A DNA stretch of 64,000 nucleotides, taken from contig NZ_JAGEMM010000003.1 of assembly GCF_017921815.1 (NCBI RefSeq), positions 186,001 through 250,000 on the forward strand. The letters are read 5' to 3'. Made by a program: the position numbers and the translations under genes. Under the pieces are notes generated by a model that did not search any database, was not told where the DNA came from, and saw nothing but the letters and a program-made list of their open reading frames with translations. Origin of the DNA: Microvirga antarctica. GTDB taxonomy: Bacteria; Pseudomonadota; Alphaproteobacteria; Rhizobiales; Beijerinckiaceae. Numbering within the stretch: the stretch's first letter is position 1; each line of letters starts with the position of its first letter. Below are positions 28,747 through 38,113 of this stretch, in pieces.

Positions 28747-30963
28747 ATGAGGCGCGTTCTGCGCAGGCTCCGGCGCTTCGGGCTCGGGCGAATCGTGGGC
28801 CTTCTGCTGCTGGTCAATCTGATCGCCCTTCGGATCTGGGACCCGGCGCCGGTCGAGGCGCTTCGACACCGGGCCTTCGACGTCTATCAACTGCTCCAGC
28901 CGCGACTCACGCCCGCGCGGCCCGTCGTCATTGTGGATATCGACGAGCCGAGCCTGCAGGCGCTCGGCCAATGGCCATGGCCGCGCACGATCATGGCCGA
29001 CATGGTCACACGCATTGCCGCGGCCGGAAGCGTCGCCATCGGTTTTGACGTGCTCTTTCCCGAGCCGGATCGGGGCTCTCCGGAGGTCGCCGTCGAAACA
29101 TTCAGGGGGCTGGATGACGCGACGCGCGACAAGCTCCGGAACCTTCCTGGCAACGACGCGATTTTCGCCGCCGCCATTCGTCGGTCCAACGTGATCCTCG
29201 GCCAATCAGGATATCGTGTCGCCGGTGCGGGGTCTGCCGAGCCGACCGCGATTCAGACGGGCATCGCGGTCATCGGGCCCGATCCGCGCCCTGATCTCGT
29301 CCGGTTTCCGCGCCTTCTGCGCAATCTTCCGGTGCTTGAGACCGCGGCCCAAGGACGCGGGATCTTCTCCATCATTCCGGAAGGCGACGGCACCATCCGG
29401 CGCGTTCCCGTGGTGGCGATCGCCGACGGAACAGTCGTCCCGTCGCTGGCGCTCGACATGCTGCGCGTGGTGACCGGATCAGGCGCCATTCTCATCAAAT
29501 CCGATGAAGGCGGTGTGCGCAGTGTCGGCGTGCAGGGCTTGGAAATACCCACCGACGGGAAGGGAAGGGTCTGGATCCACTTCTCGCCGCCGGACCCGAA
29601 CCGGTATCTGTCGGCGCTCGATCTGCTTCAGGGCAAGGTTCCTGCCGATCGGATTGCGGGCAAGCTGGTGCTGATCGGGACCTCCGCGGCCGGCCTTCTC
29701 GATCTCAAGATCACGCCCGTCCACCCCGCAACGCCCGGGGTTGAACTTCATGCGCAACTCCTCGAGAGCGCGCTTTCGCAAGCGACCTTGAGCCGGCCGA
29801 GCTATACGGCGTTCGTCGAAATCGGTCTGGCGACCCTGCTGAGTCTCACGCTCATCGCCCTCGCCCCCAAGGTGAGCGCCGGAACGTTGTTCATCCTCGG
29901 CGGAGGGATCGCCACCCTGACCATCGGCGTCTCATGGTATTGCTTCTCGTACCTCGATCTCCTGATCGATTACAGCTTTCCCCTGTTTGCAAGTCTGCTT
30001 GTCTACTCGATTCTGGTCTGCACCAATTACATGAGCGTGTCGGCGGACCGGCACCGGATCCGCTCGGCTTTCGGCCAATACATCTCGCCCGCTCTTGTCG
30101 AGCAACTGGCGCAGTCGCCCGAGAAACTGACGCTTGGCGGTGAGCAGCGCGATCTGACGGTTCTGTTCGCCGATGTCCGCGGCTTCACGGCGATCTCGGA
30201 GCTGTACGGGGACGATCCCCAGGGCCTGACCGCGCTGATCAACCGCCTCTTTACGCCTCTGACGAATGACATCATCGAGCGGAAAGGAACGATCGACAAG
30301 TACATGGGCGACGCCATCATGGCGTTCTGGAACGCGCCGCTACCCGATTCCGGGCATGAACTGAACGCCTGCGATGCCGCGGTTGCGATGTTGGAAAGCC
30401 TCGCATTGCTCAACCGCCAGCGTCAGCTCGAGGCGGGGGAGGGAATCCTGGTGCCGCCGTTGCGGATCGGCATTGGGCTCAATACCGGGACATGCGTCGT
30501 CGGCAATTTCGGATCCGATCTGCACTTCAACTACTCGGTCTTGGGAGACACGGTGAACCTGGCGGCGCGCCTCGAGGGGCTGTCAAAGCTGTACGGCGTG
30601 CCCATCATCATCGGCAAGCGAACGGCCAGGGCGGCGCGGGAGCGGTTTGCGGTGGTCGAGCTCGACCGGTTGCAGGTCAAGGGCAAGACCGAGCCGGAGC
30701 GAATCTTCACGATCGTCGGTCGTGCCGATGTCGCGGCAAGTCCTGCCTTCCAGGAGTTCTCGAGCCTGAACAAGGCGATGCTGTCGGCCTATCGGCGCCG
30801 CGAGTGGGCGGTGGCGCTCGAGACGATCATGGCGTGTCGCGATATCGGCCGGAAATTCGGTCTGGACGGATACTACGCGGTTTATGTGGATCGTATCCGC
30901 AGTCTGATGGACGCCCCTCCGCCCGACCATTGGAACGGGGTCTTTGCGATCGAGATCAAGTGA
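28747..30963 (+). CDS. CHASE2-domain class III adenylate/guanylate cyclase
   Basis: This 738-residue membrane cyclase starts with a membrane segment (GRIVGLLLLVNLIAL), then an extracytoplasmic CHASE2 sensor (about 50-345: PVVIVDIDEPSL, GFDVLFPEPDRG, KLVLIGTSAAGL). Three hydrophobic helices follow (about 360-430). The cytoplasmic class III catalytic domain from about 465 has VLFADVRGFTAISE with the first metal aspartate, KYMGDAIMAFW with the second, and SVLGDTVNLAARLE. It should make cAMP (or less likely cGMP) in response to an envelope signal. ATG at 28747 sits right before the membrane segment. It is downstream of the FecR/VWA gene, probably co-transcribed. Confidence 0.9.
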   Translation: MRRVLRRLRRFGLGRIVGLLLLVNLIALRIWDPAPVEALRHRAFDVYQLLQPRLTPARPVVIVDIDEPSLQALGQWPWPRTIMADMVTRIAAAGSVAIGFDVLFPEPDRGSPEVAVETFRGLDDATRDKLRNLPGNDAIFAAAIRRSNVILGQSGYRVAGAGSAEPTAIQTGIAVIGPDPRPDLVRFPRLLRNLPVLETAAQGRGIFSIIPEGDGTIRRVPVVAIADGTVVPSLALDMLRVVTGSGAILIKSDEGGVRSVGVQGLEIPTDGKGRVWIHFSPPDPNRYLSALDLLQGKVPADRIAGKLVLIGTSAAGLLDLKITPVHPATPGVELHAQLLESALSQATLSRPSYTAFVEIGLATLLSLTLIALAPKVSAGTLFILGGGIATLTIGVSWYCFSYLDLLIDYSFPLFASLLVYSILVCTNYMSVSADRHRIRSAFGQYISPALVEQLAQSPEKLTLGGEQRDLTVLFADVRGFTAISELYGDDPQGLTALINRLFTPLTNDIIERKGTIDKYMGDAIMAFWNAPLPDSGHELNACDAAVAMLESLALLNRQRQLEAGEGILVPPLRIGIGLNTGTCVVGNFGSDLHFNYSVLGDTVNLAARLEGLSKLYGVPIIIGKRTARAARERFAVVELDRLQVKGKTEPERIFTIVGRADVAASPAFQEFSSLNKAMLSAYRRREWAVALETIMACRDIGRKFGLDGYYAVYVDRIRSLMDAPPPDHWNGVFAIEIK

Positions 30964-31131
30964 GTGCGGCAAGGCCGAGGGAGATGCGGATTCGCCGAAG
31001 TCCAGCGCCGCCGCAGGGCGGCGCTCAAGGCGCGCCGATCCGCCCGAATGCGCACTTGTGTCGTGTCGGGGCGGCGCGCAGACTATCGGTCGCGGGGGCA
31101 GCTTCATCACCTATACCGGGAGGAGCCGACC

Positions 31132-32559
31132 ATGACGGATGTGACTTTCGTGACCCTGCAGGCTGGACAGACGACGGTGGACGACGCGGCGATCGCGGCG
31201 CTTTCGGCGCGCTTGCACGGCAAGGTGCTGACAGCAGGCGACCCGTCTTACGACGAGGCCCGCGTCATCTGGAACGCGATGATCGATCGCCGGCCCGCCT
31301 TGATCGTTCAATGCGCCAACGCCGATGACGTCGTCCACGCCGTGCAGTTCGCCCGGGATAACGGCCTGCTGGTGGCGGTCAGGGGCGGCGGTCACAACAT
31401 CGCGGGCAGTTGCGTGTGCGATGGCGGTCTCATGATAGACCTGTCGCAGATGACATCGGTGCGGGTGGATGCCGGTGCCGAGCGCGCTGTCGTCGAGCCC
31501 GGCGCGACCTTGGCGGATGTCGATAGGGAAACCCAATTGTTCGGCCTCGCCCTTCCAACGGGGATCAACTCGACGACGGGCATAGCTGGATTGACGCTGG
31601 GCGGGGGCTTCGGCTGGATCACGCGTAAATGTGGACTGACGATCGACAACCTCGTGGCGGCGGACGTCGTGACGGCCGAGGGCGAGCGGGTGCGCGCCAG
31701 CGACACGGAAAACCCAGAGCTGTTCTGGGCGCTCCGCGGCGGGGGCGGCAATTTCGGAATCGTGACGTCGTTTGTCTTCACGCTGCACCCCATCGGACCG
31801 CAGGTCCTTGCCGGGCTCGTGGTGCATCCGTTCGATGCGGCAGAGACGGTTCTCCGGCAATACCGCGAGGCCCTCGAAACGGCCCCGGATGAGCTGACTT
31901 GCTGGGCGGTGATGCGCGAGGCCCCACCGCTGCCGTTTCTTCCGCCGGAATGGCACGGGAAGCCGGTCATCGTGCTGGCGATGTGCTATTGCGGCGACCT
32001 GGCGGCCGGCGAGGCGGCCACCGCGCGCCTGCGCGCGATCGGCACGCCGATTGCCGATGTGGTTGGCCCCACTCCCTTCACAGGATGGCAGCAGGCCTTC
32101 GATCCCTTGCTCACGCCCGGCGCCCGGAACTACTGGAAGAGCCTCGATTTCTTGGCGCTCTCCGACGCGACGATCGGCATCCTCCTGGACGCCATCCGCG
32201 CCTTGCCGGGGCCGGAATGCGAGATCTTCATCGGGCATGTGGGTGGGGCTGCGGGCCGGGTGGCTGTCGAGGCGACCGCCTTCCCCCAGCGCCATTCGCA
32301 TTTCGTCATGAATGTGCATTCCCGTTGGCGTGAGCCGGCGATGGACAGCGCCGGCATTGGCTGGGCACGGGACGTGTTCGAGAGGGCCCAGCCCTATGCG
32401 GCCGCCACCGCCTACATCAATTTCATGCCGGAAGACGAGCATGACCGGGTCGAGACCGCCTACGGGCCGAATTATCGGCGCCTGGCGGAGATCAAGCGGC
32501 GCTACGATCCACAGAACCGGTTCCGCCTGAATCAGAACGTGAAACCGATGGCTGCGTAA
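31132..32559 (+). CDS. FAD-linked oxidase with berberine-bridge (BBE) C-terminus
   Basis: This 475-residue flavoprotein has the FAD_binding_4/VAO fold with the RGGGHNIAGS segment (about residues 83-92), whose His normally forms the 8-alpha covalent FAD link. Next come TGIAGLTLGGGFGWITRKCGLTIDNL and the LRGGGGNFGIVTSF motif. The C-terminal BBE tail YDPQNRFRLNQNVKP closes the enzyme. Members oxidise sugars, alcohols or alkaloid-like amines with O2, so the substrate cannot be assigned. A GGAGGAG site upstream supports ATG at 31132; the longer frame from 30964 is unsupported. It follows the cyclase by 168 bp and is followed by a 305-bp gap. Confidence 0.88.
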   Translation: MTDVTFVTLQAGQTTVDDAAIAALSARLHGKVLTAGDPSYDEARVIWNAMIDRRPALIVQCANADDVVHAVQFARDNGLLVAVRGGGHNIAGSCVCDGGLMIDLSQMTSVRVDAGAERAVVEPGATLADVDRETQLFGLALPTGINSTTGIAGLTLGGGFGWITRKCGLTIDNLVAADVVTAEGERVRASDTENPELFWALRGGGGNFGIVTSFVFTLHPIGPQVLAGLVVHPFDAAETVLRQYREALETAPDELTCWAVMREAPPLPFLPPEWHGKPVIVLAMCYCGDLAAGEAATARLRAIGTPIADVVGPTPFTGWQQAFDPLLTPGARNYWKSLDFLALSDATIGILLDAIRALPGPECEIFIGHVGGAAGRVAVEATAFPQRHSHFVMNVHSRWREPAMDSAGIGWARDVFERAQPYAAATAYINFMPEDEHDRVETAYGPNYRRLAEIKRRYDPQNRFRLNQNVKPMAA

Positions 32560-32864
32560 GTTCTGCCAAAGCGGGCCGGCACGCTCCGCGCGGCCAGCCG
32601 ACAGGGGTATGGCAAGGGGTCCGGACGCCGATCTTGACGATATCGGACATGGTCCGAAGGGGCAACTGCGGGCGGCCGCCAGGACCGGTATGATGAAGCT
32701 GCGGTCCGTCTCCCCCTGTCACCGGAGAGAGCGACGGACCCGGCTCCCGCTGGCCGCGACCTTTGCGACCGGCTTTCTCCCCAGGCTGCAAGCGGCGGCC
32801 TGAACCGACGGGGCCGCTGGAGCAAGCAGCCGGTGAGCGATGAAACACCTTGCTGGAGGTTGCC
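32560..32864. other. 305-bp intergenic region, no gene seen
   Basis: Short open frames here (for example 32609-32803) have no ribosome binding site, domain or coding-like composition. The region holds the leader of the next gene: a CTTGACG hexamer at about 32634 could be part of a promoter, and the GGAGG before 32865 is the ribosome binding site. Nothing else is recognised. Confidence 0.6.
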
Positions 32865-33965
32865 ATGGGCACACTTGCTGCCAAACCGGATATCCTGTTT
32901 GTCGACATTGGAGCGGGTGCGACCGATGCGACGACGACCATCAGCTACGAGAAGAACCTCGACGACGAGCTCTGGGAGCGCTTTTCCAGCGGGTCGACGG
33001 TCGGCGCGTGGGCGTTGATCGATCCCCAGTTTCGCACTGGGCTTGGTGATGAGGCCGATCGCGCGGCGAGCTATCCGATTACCCTGACGCCCGGCCAGAA
33101 ATATGAGGTTGGGCTCTTTACGCAGCAGCAGCGGCCCGGCACGGGCAAAGAGTTTCGAACGCTGATTTTGACGGTCTATTGCCTGTTCCTGAAACCGCGT
33201 GCCGCAGCGCTCATCACCGATGAGAACCGCGCCTTCGGCGGAACCTGGTACGCCCATCAGGTCGCCACGAACCGACCGACCGAGATCGTGATGATCGGCG
33301 CATCGCGCAAGGCACCGCTCATCGATGCCGATGGCCTCCCCCATCCCGTCGAGCCCGATGGGGCACCGACGGCGCCCCTCGGCCTCTCGACGAACCATGT
33401 GGTCGAGATCAAGCCGCTGCTCCCGGGCAACGGCTACTTCGCCGTGACGATGGTGACCGACAGGTTCGGCAACTGGGACCTGAGACAGTGGGATTTAGTC
33501 ACGTTGCGCCGCCAGCTCACCGTCGTGTTTCCGACGATCCACATCTACAACGACGGTGATCCCTTCAGCGAGGGCGAGGGCGAGTTCTGGTTTCGCATCT
33601 ATACCGGGGCGTTCAACAACCCGGTTCTCGTGCGGCCCGACTTTCATCTGCCAACGCAGGACATCGATGACTGGAACGAGACGGATCGCCCCTACACGGT
33701 CGGCTTTGCCCATGTGGGCCCGCTGACGGCCGTATCGCCCGAGGAGGCGGAGGTTTCCGTCCAGTCCTGGGGCGTCGAACATGATGGTGTGTTAGAGGCT
33801 GATGAGGGAGCCCAGGGAGACCGGACCCTCCCGCTGCCCACAGGGCGACTTTCCGAGAATGTGCCCGTCCTGGTTGGCTTTACGATGGATTGCCCCGTCT
33901 CGACGACTGATGACGATTTCCACTATGGGGTCGATGTGCAGTGGTCTGTCACCTACGCTCCGTGA
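32865..33965 (+). CDS. Unrecognised 366-residue soluble protein
   Basis: I do not recognise a family. The protein is acidic, has no signal peptide or membrane helix, and looks like a beta-rich cytosolic or non-classically exported protein. It contains aromatic-strand segments such as FAVTMVTDRFGNWDL, PTIHIYNDGDPFSEGEGEFWFRIY and DWNETDRPYTVGFA, and a DDDFHYGVDVQWSV C-terminus. The central EGEGEFWFRIYTG and LTPGQKYEVGLFT segments recall fibronectin-III/Ig-like domains, but this is a weak resemblance. ATG at 32865 follows GGAGG at a good distance. It is a stand-alone gene convergent with the NRPS-like gene. Codon use and GC match its neighbours. Confidence 0.72.
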   Translation: MGTLAAKPDILFVDIGAGATDATTTISYEKNLDDELWERFSSGSTVGAWALIDPQFRTGLGDEADRAASYPITLTPGQKYEVGLFTQQQRPGTGKEFRTLILTVYCLFLKPRAAALITDENRAFGGTWYAHQVATNRPTEIVMIGASRKAPLIDADGLPHPVEPDGAPTAPLGLSTNHVVEIKPLLPGNGYFAVTMVTDRFGNWDLRQWDLVTLRRQLTVVFPTIHIYNDGDPFSEGEGEFWFRIYTGAFNNPVLVRPDFHLPTQDIDDWNETDRPYTVGFAHVGPLTAVSPEEAEVSVQSWGVEHDGVLEADEGAQGDRTLPLPTGRLSENVPVLVGFTMDCPVSTTDDDFHYGVDVQWSVTYAP

Positions 33966-34083
33966 GGCGAGGCGATCCAGTCGTGACGGTCGTTGATCTG
34001 CGTGGTGCTCTGTTGTCGTGCGAGACAGCAGCGGCCACGCAACCGCGTCTCTGACGGGCTGGCGCGCGGCCAGCCCGGGAATG

Positions 34084-37000
34084 TCAGGCGGCAGCGCCTT
34101 CCGGGGAGAGAATCGGCGCCTGCGTCGGAACCTGGGCGGGCGACCCCCACCAGTCGCTGCCGGCCGGGATCGACTCACCCTTCATCACCAGTGTCAGCGG
34201 CCCGAGGCTCGAGAGCCGGCCGAGCGAGGTGTCGTAGAGAACCGTCGAGCCGGAGCCCACCGTCACGCTTTCACCGAGTTCGATCCGACCGACCTTCATC
34301 AGGCGGTCTTCATAAAGGTGGGTCTGCAGGCAGGCATTGGAGTTGATGGCCGAGTAGTCGCCGATGGTCACGCAGTCGAATTCGGTGATGTCGGCCGTGT
34401 CCATGAACACACCCTTGCCGGTCTTGGCGCCGAACAGGCGAAGCGCCCAGGGCAGAAACGGCGTGCCCCTGAAAGGCTCGAGGATCGCCTTGCCGGCCAT
34501 GCCCCAATACATGACGGCGACGGCCTCGGTCTTGAGGGCCCACCACGACCACATGGGGTGCATGGTCGGACGGTAGACGCCCATGAGAAGCCATTTGTAG
34601 CCGACCGCCACGAAGAGCTGCACGACGGCGATCACGACGCTTGCCACGACGCACAACGCCAGCGCCGTGCCCCAGCGCCCGTCGAGAACCGACGGTGCCA
34701 GCACCTCCATGGCCATCGTCGCAAAGGTGATGAACAGGGCGGTCGGAAGGGTGATGTTGAAGGCTTCGAACAGGGCACGGCCGAGCTTCAGCCAGCGGGA
34801 GGGCTCGTAGGTATCGGTCGCGGCCGAGGCGAAGCGCTGCCGGACCGGAAGCTGGATCGGCGGAGAGCCGAACCAGGTCTCGTCCGAGCCGACCTGGCCG
34901 CCTGCCGGAGGCTGCGACTTGACGCCGATGAGAGCACCGGACGCCAGCGCGCTGCCGAGGGGCACGACGGCGTCGTTGCCGATGAACACCCGCGAGCCGG
35001 TGGTGACCTTGCCGAGCGTCATCCAGCCGCGCCGCATTTCTTCGTCGCCCAGCACCACGTCGTCGGCCACGAAATTCTGGTCGCCGATGTCGATCAGGTC
35101 GAAACGTCCTGCGAGATTGGTCGAGATCTCGGATCCCTTGCCGATCTTGGCACCCATGAGACGGTACCACGCGCGCATGTAGACGGTCGCAAACAGCGAC
35201 GACAACACTTCGAGCATGACTTCGGTCGCGAGCGACACCATCCACTTGCGCGCATAGAGGCCGCTGTAGACGGAGTAGACGCCGGGGCGCAGGCGGGGCA
35301 GCAGGAGCCAGCGGATGGCCGCGATCAGCAGCACCGTGGCGAAGATCATGACGGCTGCGGCGGGAAGCGCCAGGGCCGGCATGTAAAAGAGGTAATTGAT
35401 GCCGATCAGCGGATTGATGAACGAGTCGACCTTCTCCATCAGGTCGAAGGCCGGCACGATGGGGATCAGCGCGATGGGCGGTGCGAGGATCAGCATGACC
35501 ACGTAGAAGACCGTCAGGGCGAACTTGCGTACGGGGCCTGCTTCGGCTGCCTTTGGCAGATGATGGGGATCGAGCACCCGCACGAATGTTCCCGGCGATC
35601 CGCGAAGGGCATGCCAGGGATCCACGCGCGTCCCGGCGCGCAGGGAGGTCAGGTCGGCGAGTTCCGCGCCTTCGCCGATGAAGACATCGTTCTCGATGAC
35701 GCAGGACGTGCCGATGCAGGCGTCGTTGTCGATCGTGACCGGGCCGATGATCAGCTCCTGGCCGACGACGCGCGCATTGGCGATCGTCACCTTGCCGCCG
35801 ACGCTGGCATGGTCGCCGATGGTCACGAGATCGATGGCGCCCGCGTCGATTTCGGCGATCAGCGCCTCACGGCCAACCTTGGCGCCCAGCAGCCGCAGAT
35901 AGATGCGGATGGCGGGCGAGCCCTGGAACCACTTGATGTGGACAAGGCTGAGGATCCGCTGCACGAGCCAGAGACGGTAATAGTAGGTGCCCCAGAGCGG
36001 GTAACGGCCGGGCTTGATCCGGCCGATGATGGCCCATTTGGCCACCACCGCGAAGGCCGTGGTGAACACGTTGACGGCCATGTAGGCGCCAAACACCACC
36101 GCCATGTCGCGCACCATCGAGGCGTCTTCGCCCGAGATCAGCGAATAGCCGATGAAGATGCACAGCCACGGGGCCGACATCAGCGTCAGGAGCATTGGCA
36201 TGGCGGCCGTCTGCGCGAGGCCGCACAGGAACCGGCGCATGCGCGGCGGTGGTTCGAAGGTGCCCTGCGCGGCCGCATCGTGCGAGCGCAGCTTCATCTC
36301 GACGATCGAAGCGATGCCCCGCAAGGTGCGGCCCGTATAGACGTCCGGGAGCGTGATGGCGCCCAGATGCGGCACGGTGCGGACAAGGGAGACAAAGCGG
36401 GCGGCAAGGAGGGAATGGCCGCCGAGATCGAGGAAGAAGTCTGCGGTCAGCGGAACCGCCTGATCGGGGAAGATCTTCCTTGCCGCCTCGAGGAGGGCGG
36501 CCTCGGTGGCGGTTTCGGGCTCATCCTGCTCGAACGACGGCAGGGCCGCGGTGAGCGGGGCGATCCTCAGCGCCTTCCGGTCGATCTTGCCGGATGCGGC
36601 AAGGCGCGGAAAGGCGGTGACGGTTTCGAAATGGGCCGGAACCATGTAGGCGGGCAGCCGCTCGCGCAGCGCGAGCCGGAGCTGGGGCGAATCCGGCAGG
36701 ATCCCGGGCTCGGGGATCAGGAAGGCCACCAACCGGTCGAGCCCGTCGTCGTTGCGCAGGGCGACCGCCGCCTGGGCGATGCCCGGCAGGGTGGCGAGAA
36801 CGGTCTCGATCTCGCCCAGTTCAACGCGGAATCCGCGGATCTTGACCTGGTCGTCGATCCGCCCCTGGAACAGGATCTGTCCCGCCGCATCGATCGTGAC
36901 GGCATCGCCCGAGCGATACAGGACGGGATCGAGGCCCCCGGTTGAGAACGGGTTGGGAACGAACTTCTCGGCCGTCAGATCCGGCCTGCCCACATAGCCG

Positions 37001-38073
37001 GTCGCAATGCCGGGGCCGCCGATGAGCAATTCGCCGACCGCGCCGGGTTCGACGAGCTTGAGGGAATCGTCGACGACGTAGCACGTGTAATTGGCAATCG
37101 GCGTGCCGATGGTGATCGCGTCGCCGGCTGTCAGTTCGGCGGCGGTTGCCACCACGGTCGCCTCGGTCGGCCCATAGCTGTTGAAGAGGCGACGGCCCGG
37201 CTTGGCGAATTTATTGACTAGCGCGGGCGGGCAGGCCTCGCCCCCGAGGATGACAAGGCGCAGCGACGGCACATCGTCGCCCAGCATGCCGAGCAGGGTC
37301 GGCACGGTGTCGATGACCGTGATACCGGCCTCCCGCATGGCGGCGGCGAGCATATCCGTGTCGCTCAGGAGGTCCTTTCCGGCAACCCAGAGGCTCGCGC
37401 CGGCCAGATAGGGAATCCAGATCTCTTCCATCGACAGGTCGAACGCCACCGAGCTGCCCTGGAACATCACGTCATCGCCCTGAATCCCGTAGAGCGCATT
37501 GGCGCTGCGCAGGAAATGGCAGATGTTGCGATGGGTGATGCGGATGCCTTTGGGACGTCCGGTCGAACCCGAGGTGTAGATCACATAGGCGGTGTGATCG
37601 GCCGTGAGCCCCCGCTCGCGGGCAGTCGGGGCCGGCGGTGCCTCCTCGGCCAGAAGCGATTGTGGCGTCAGAACCGTGACGCCGGCCGTTGCCTGTGGGC
37701 GCCACTCGTCCGGAACCAGGAGGGCTTTGGCCTGAACGTCTTCCAGGCAGGTCGCGATCCGATCGATGGGCGCCTCGGAATCGAACGGGAGCCAGGCTGC
37801 GCCCGAACGCGCGATCGCCACCTGGGTGACCAGCAGTTCCCAGCCTCGCGGCATCCACAGGCCGACCACGTCGCCCGGTCCGATGCCCTTGGCCACCAGC
37901 CCGTTTTCCAGCCGCCGCGCCGCCTCGTCGAGGGTCGCGTAGGTCAGTCGGATGTTCCCGTCGATGATGGCGGTGTTGCCCGGATTCGCGAGGACGCTGG
38001 CGTCGAAGAGGTCGACGAGCGTGTCTTCGCGCAGGAGATCGGGGCGGTCGGGACCGCGAAGCGGATTGTTCAT
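34084..38073 (-). CDS. Single-module NRPS-like membrane synthetase (Pls/homopoly-amino-acid synthetase architecture)
   Basis: A 1329-residue protein. An adenylation domain (about 20-505) has A3 YTSGSTGRPKG at 166-176, A5 NSYGPTE at 298-304, A7 YRSGD at 386-390 and A10 GKIDRK at 495-500. A carrier domain has the phosphopantetheine Ser554 in LGGHSLL. Membrane segments near 620-670, 852-920 and 1103-1165 alternate with three soluble hexapeptide/left-handed-helix-like repeats. Each repeat begins with a related motif (LRLLGAKVG 727, YRLMGAKIGKG 970, LRLFGAKTGKG 1211). There is no ordinary C or TE domain. This A-T-TM-C1-C2-C3 plan is known from epsilon-poly-L-lysine synthetase and relatives. ATG at 38073 (MNNPLRGP) was chosen; the longer frame overlaps the upstream gene. 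The product is unknown. Confidence 0.88.
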   Translation of the reverse strand: MNNPLRGPDRPDLLREDTLVDLFDASVLANPGNTAIIDGNIRLTYATLDEAARRLENGLVAKGIGPGDVVGLWMPRGWELLVTQVAIARSGAAWLPFDSEAPIDRIATCLEDVQAKALLVPDEWRPQATAGVTVLTPQSLLAEEAPPAPTARERGLTADHTAYVIYTSGSTGRPKGIRITHRNICHFLRSANALYGIQGDDVMFQGSSVAFDLSMEEIWIPYLAGASLWVAGKDLLSDTDMLAAAMREAGITVIDTVPTLLGMLGDDVPSLRLVILGGEACPPALVNKFAKPGRRLFNSYGPTEATVVATAAELTAGDAITIGTPIANYTCYVVDDSLKLVEPGAVGELLIGGPGIATGYVGRPDLTAEKFVPNPFSTGGLDPVLYRSGDAVTIDAAGQILFQGRIDDQVKIRGFRVELGEIETVLATLPGIAQAAVALRNDDGLDRLVAFLIPEPGILPDSPQLRLALRERLPAYMVPAHFETVTAFPRLAASGKIDRKALRIAPLTAALPSFEQDEPETATEAALLEAARKIFPDQAVPLTADFFLDLGGHSLLAARFVSLVRTVPHLGAITLPDVYTGRTLRGIASIVEMKLRSHDAAAQGTFEPPPRMRRFLCGLAQTAAMPMLLTLMSAPWLCIFIGYSLISGEDASMVRDMAVVFGAYMAVNVFTTAFAVVAKWAIIGRIKPGRYPLWGTYYYRLWLVQRILSLVHIKWFQGSPAIRIYLRLLGAKVGREALIAEIDAGAIDLVTIGDHASVGGKVTIANARVVGQELIIGPVTIDNDACIGTSCVIENDVFIGEGAELADLTSLRAGTRVDPWHALRGSPGTFVRVLDPHHLPKAAEAGPVRKFALTVFYVVMLILAPPIALIPIVPAFDLMEKVDSFINPLIGINYLFYMPALALPAAAVMIFATVLLIAAIRWLLLPRLRPGVYSVYSGLYARKWMVSLATEVMLEVLSSLFATVYMRAWYRLMGAKIGKGSEISTNLAGRFDLIDIGDQNFVADDVVLGDEEMRRGWMTLGKVTTGSRVFIGNDAVVPLGSALASGALIGVKSQPPAGGQVGSDETWFGSPPIQLPVRQRFASAATDTYEPSRWLKLGRALFEAFNITLPTALFITFATMAMEVLAPSVLDGRWGTALALCVVASVVIAVVQLFVAVGYKWLLMGVYRPTMHPMWSWWALKTEAVAVMYWGMAGKAILEPFRGTPFLPWALRLFGAKTGKGVFMDTADITEFDCVTIGDYSAINSNACLQTHLYEDRLMKVGRIELGESVTVGSGSTVLYDTSLGRLSSLGPLTLVMKGESIPAGSDWWGSPAQVPTQAPILSPEGAAA

Positions 38074-38113
38074 GGGGGAGCCATATCGGCGTTGGGGTGA
38101 AACAGGGTCGCTT

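Noticed and set aside
28741-29048. Several short open frames at the FecR/cyclase junction
   Set aside because: They lie inside the first part of the CHASE2 cyclase gene in other frames and have no independent support.
32609-32803. 64-codon open frame in the 305-bp gap
   Set aside because: No ribosome binding site, no domain; Arg/Pro-rich composition of a non-coding high-GC frame.
34018-36945. 975-codon open frame on the + strand opposite the NRPS-like gene
   Set aside because: It is a high-GC antisense shadow: Arg/His/Gly/Asp-rich composition, no domain, no ribosome binding site, and it covers an obvious A-T-membrane gene on the other strand.
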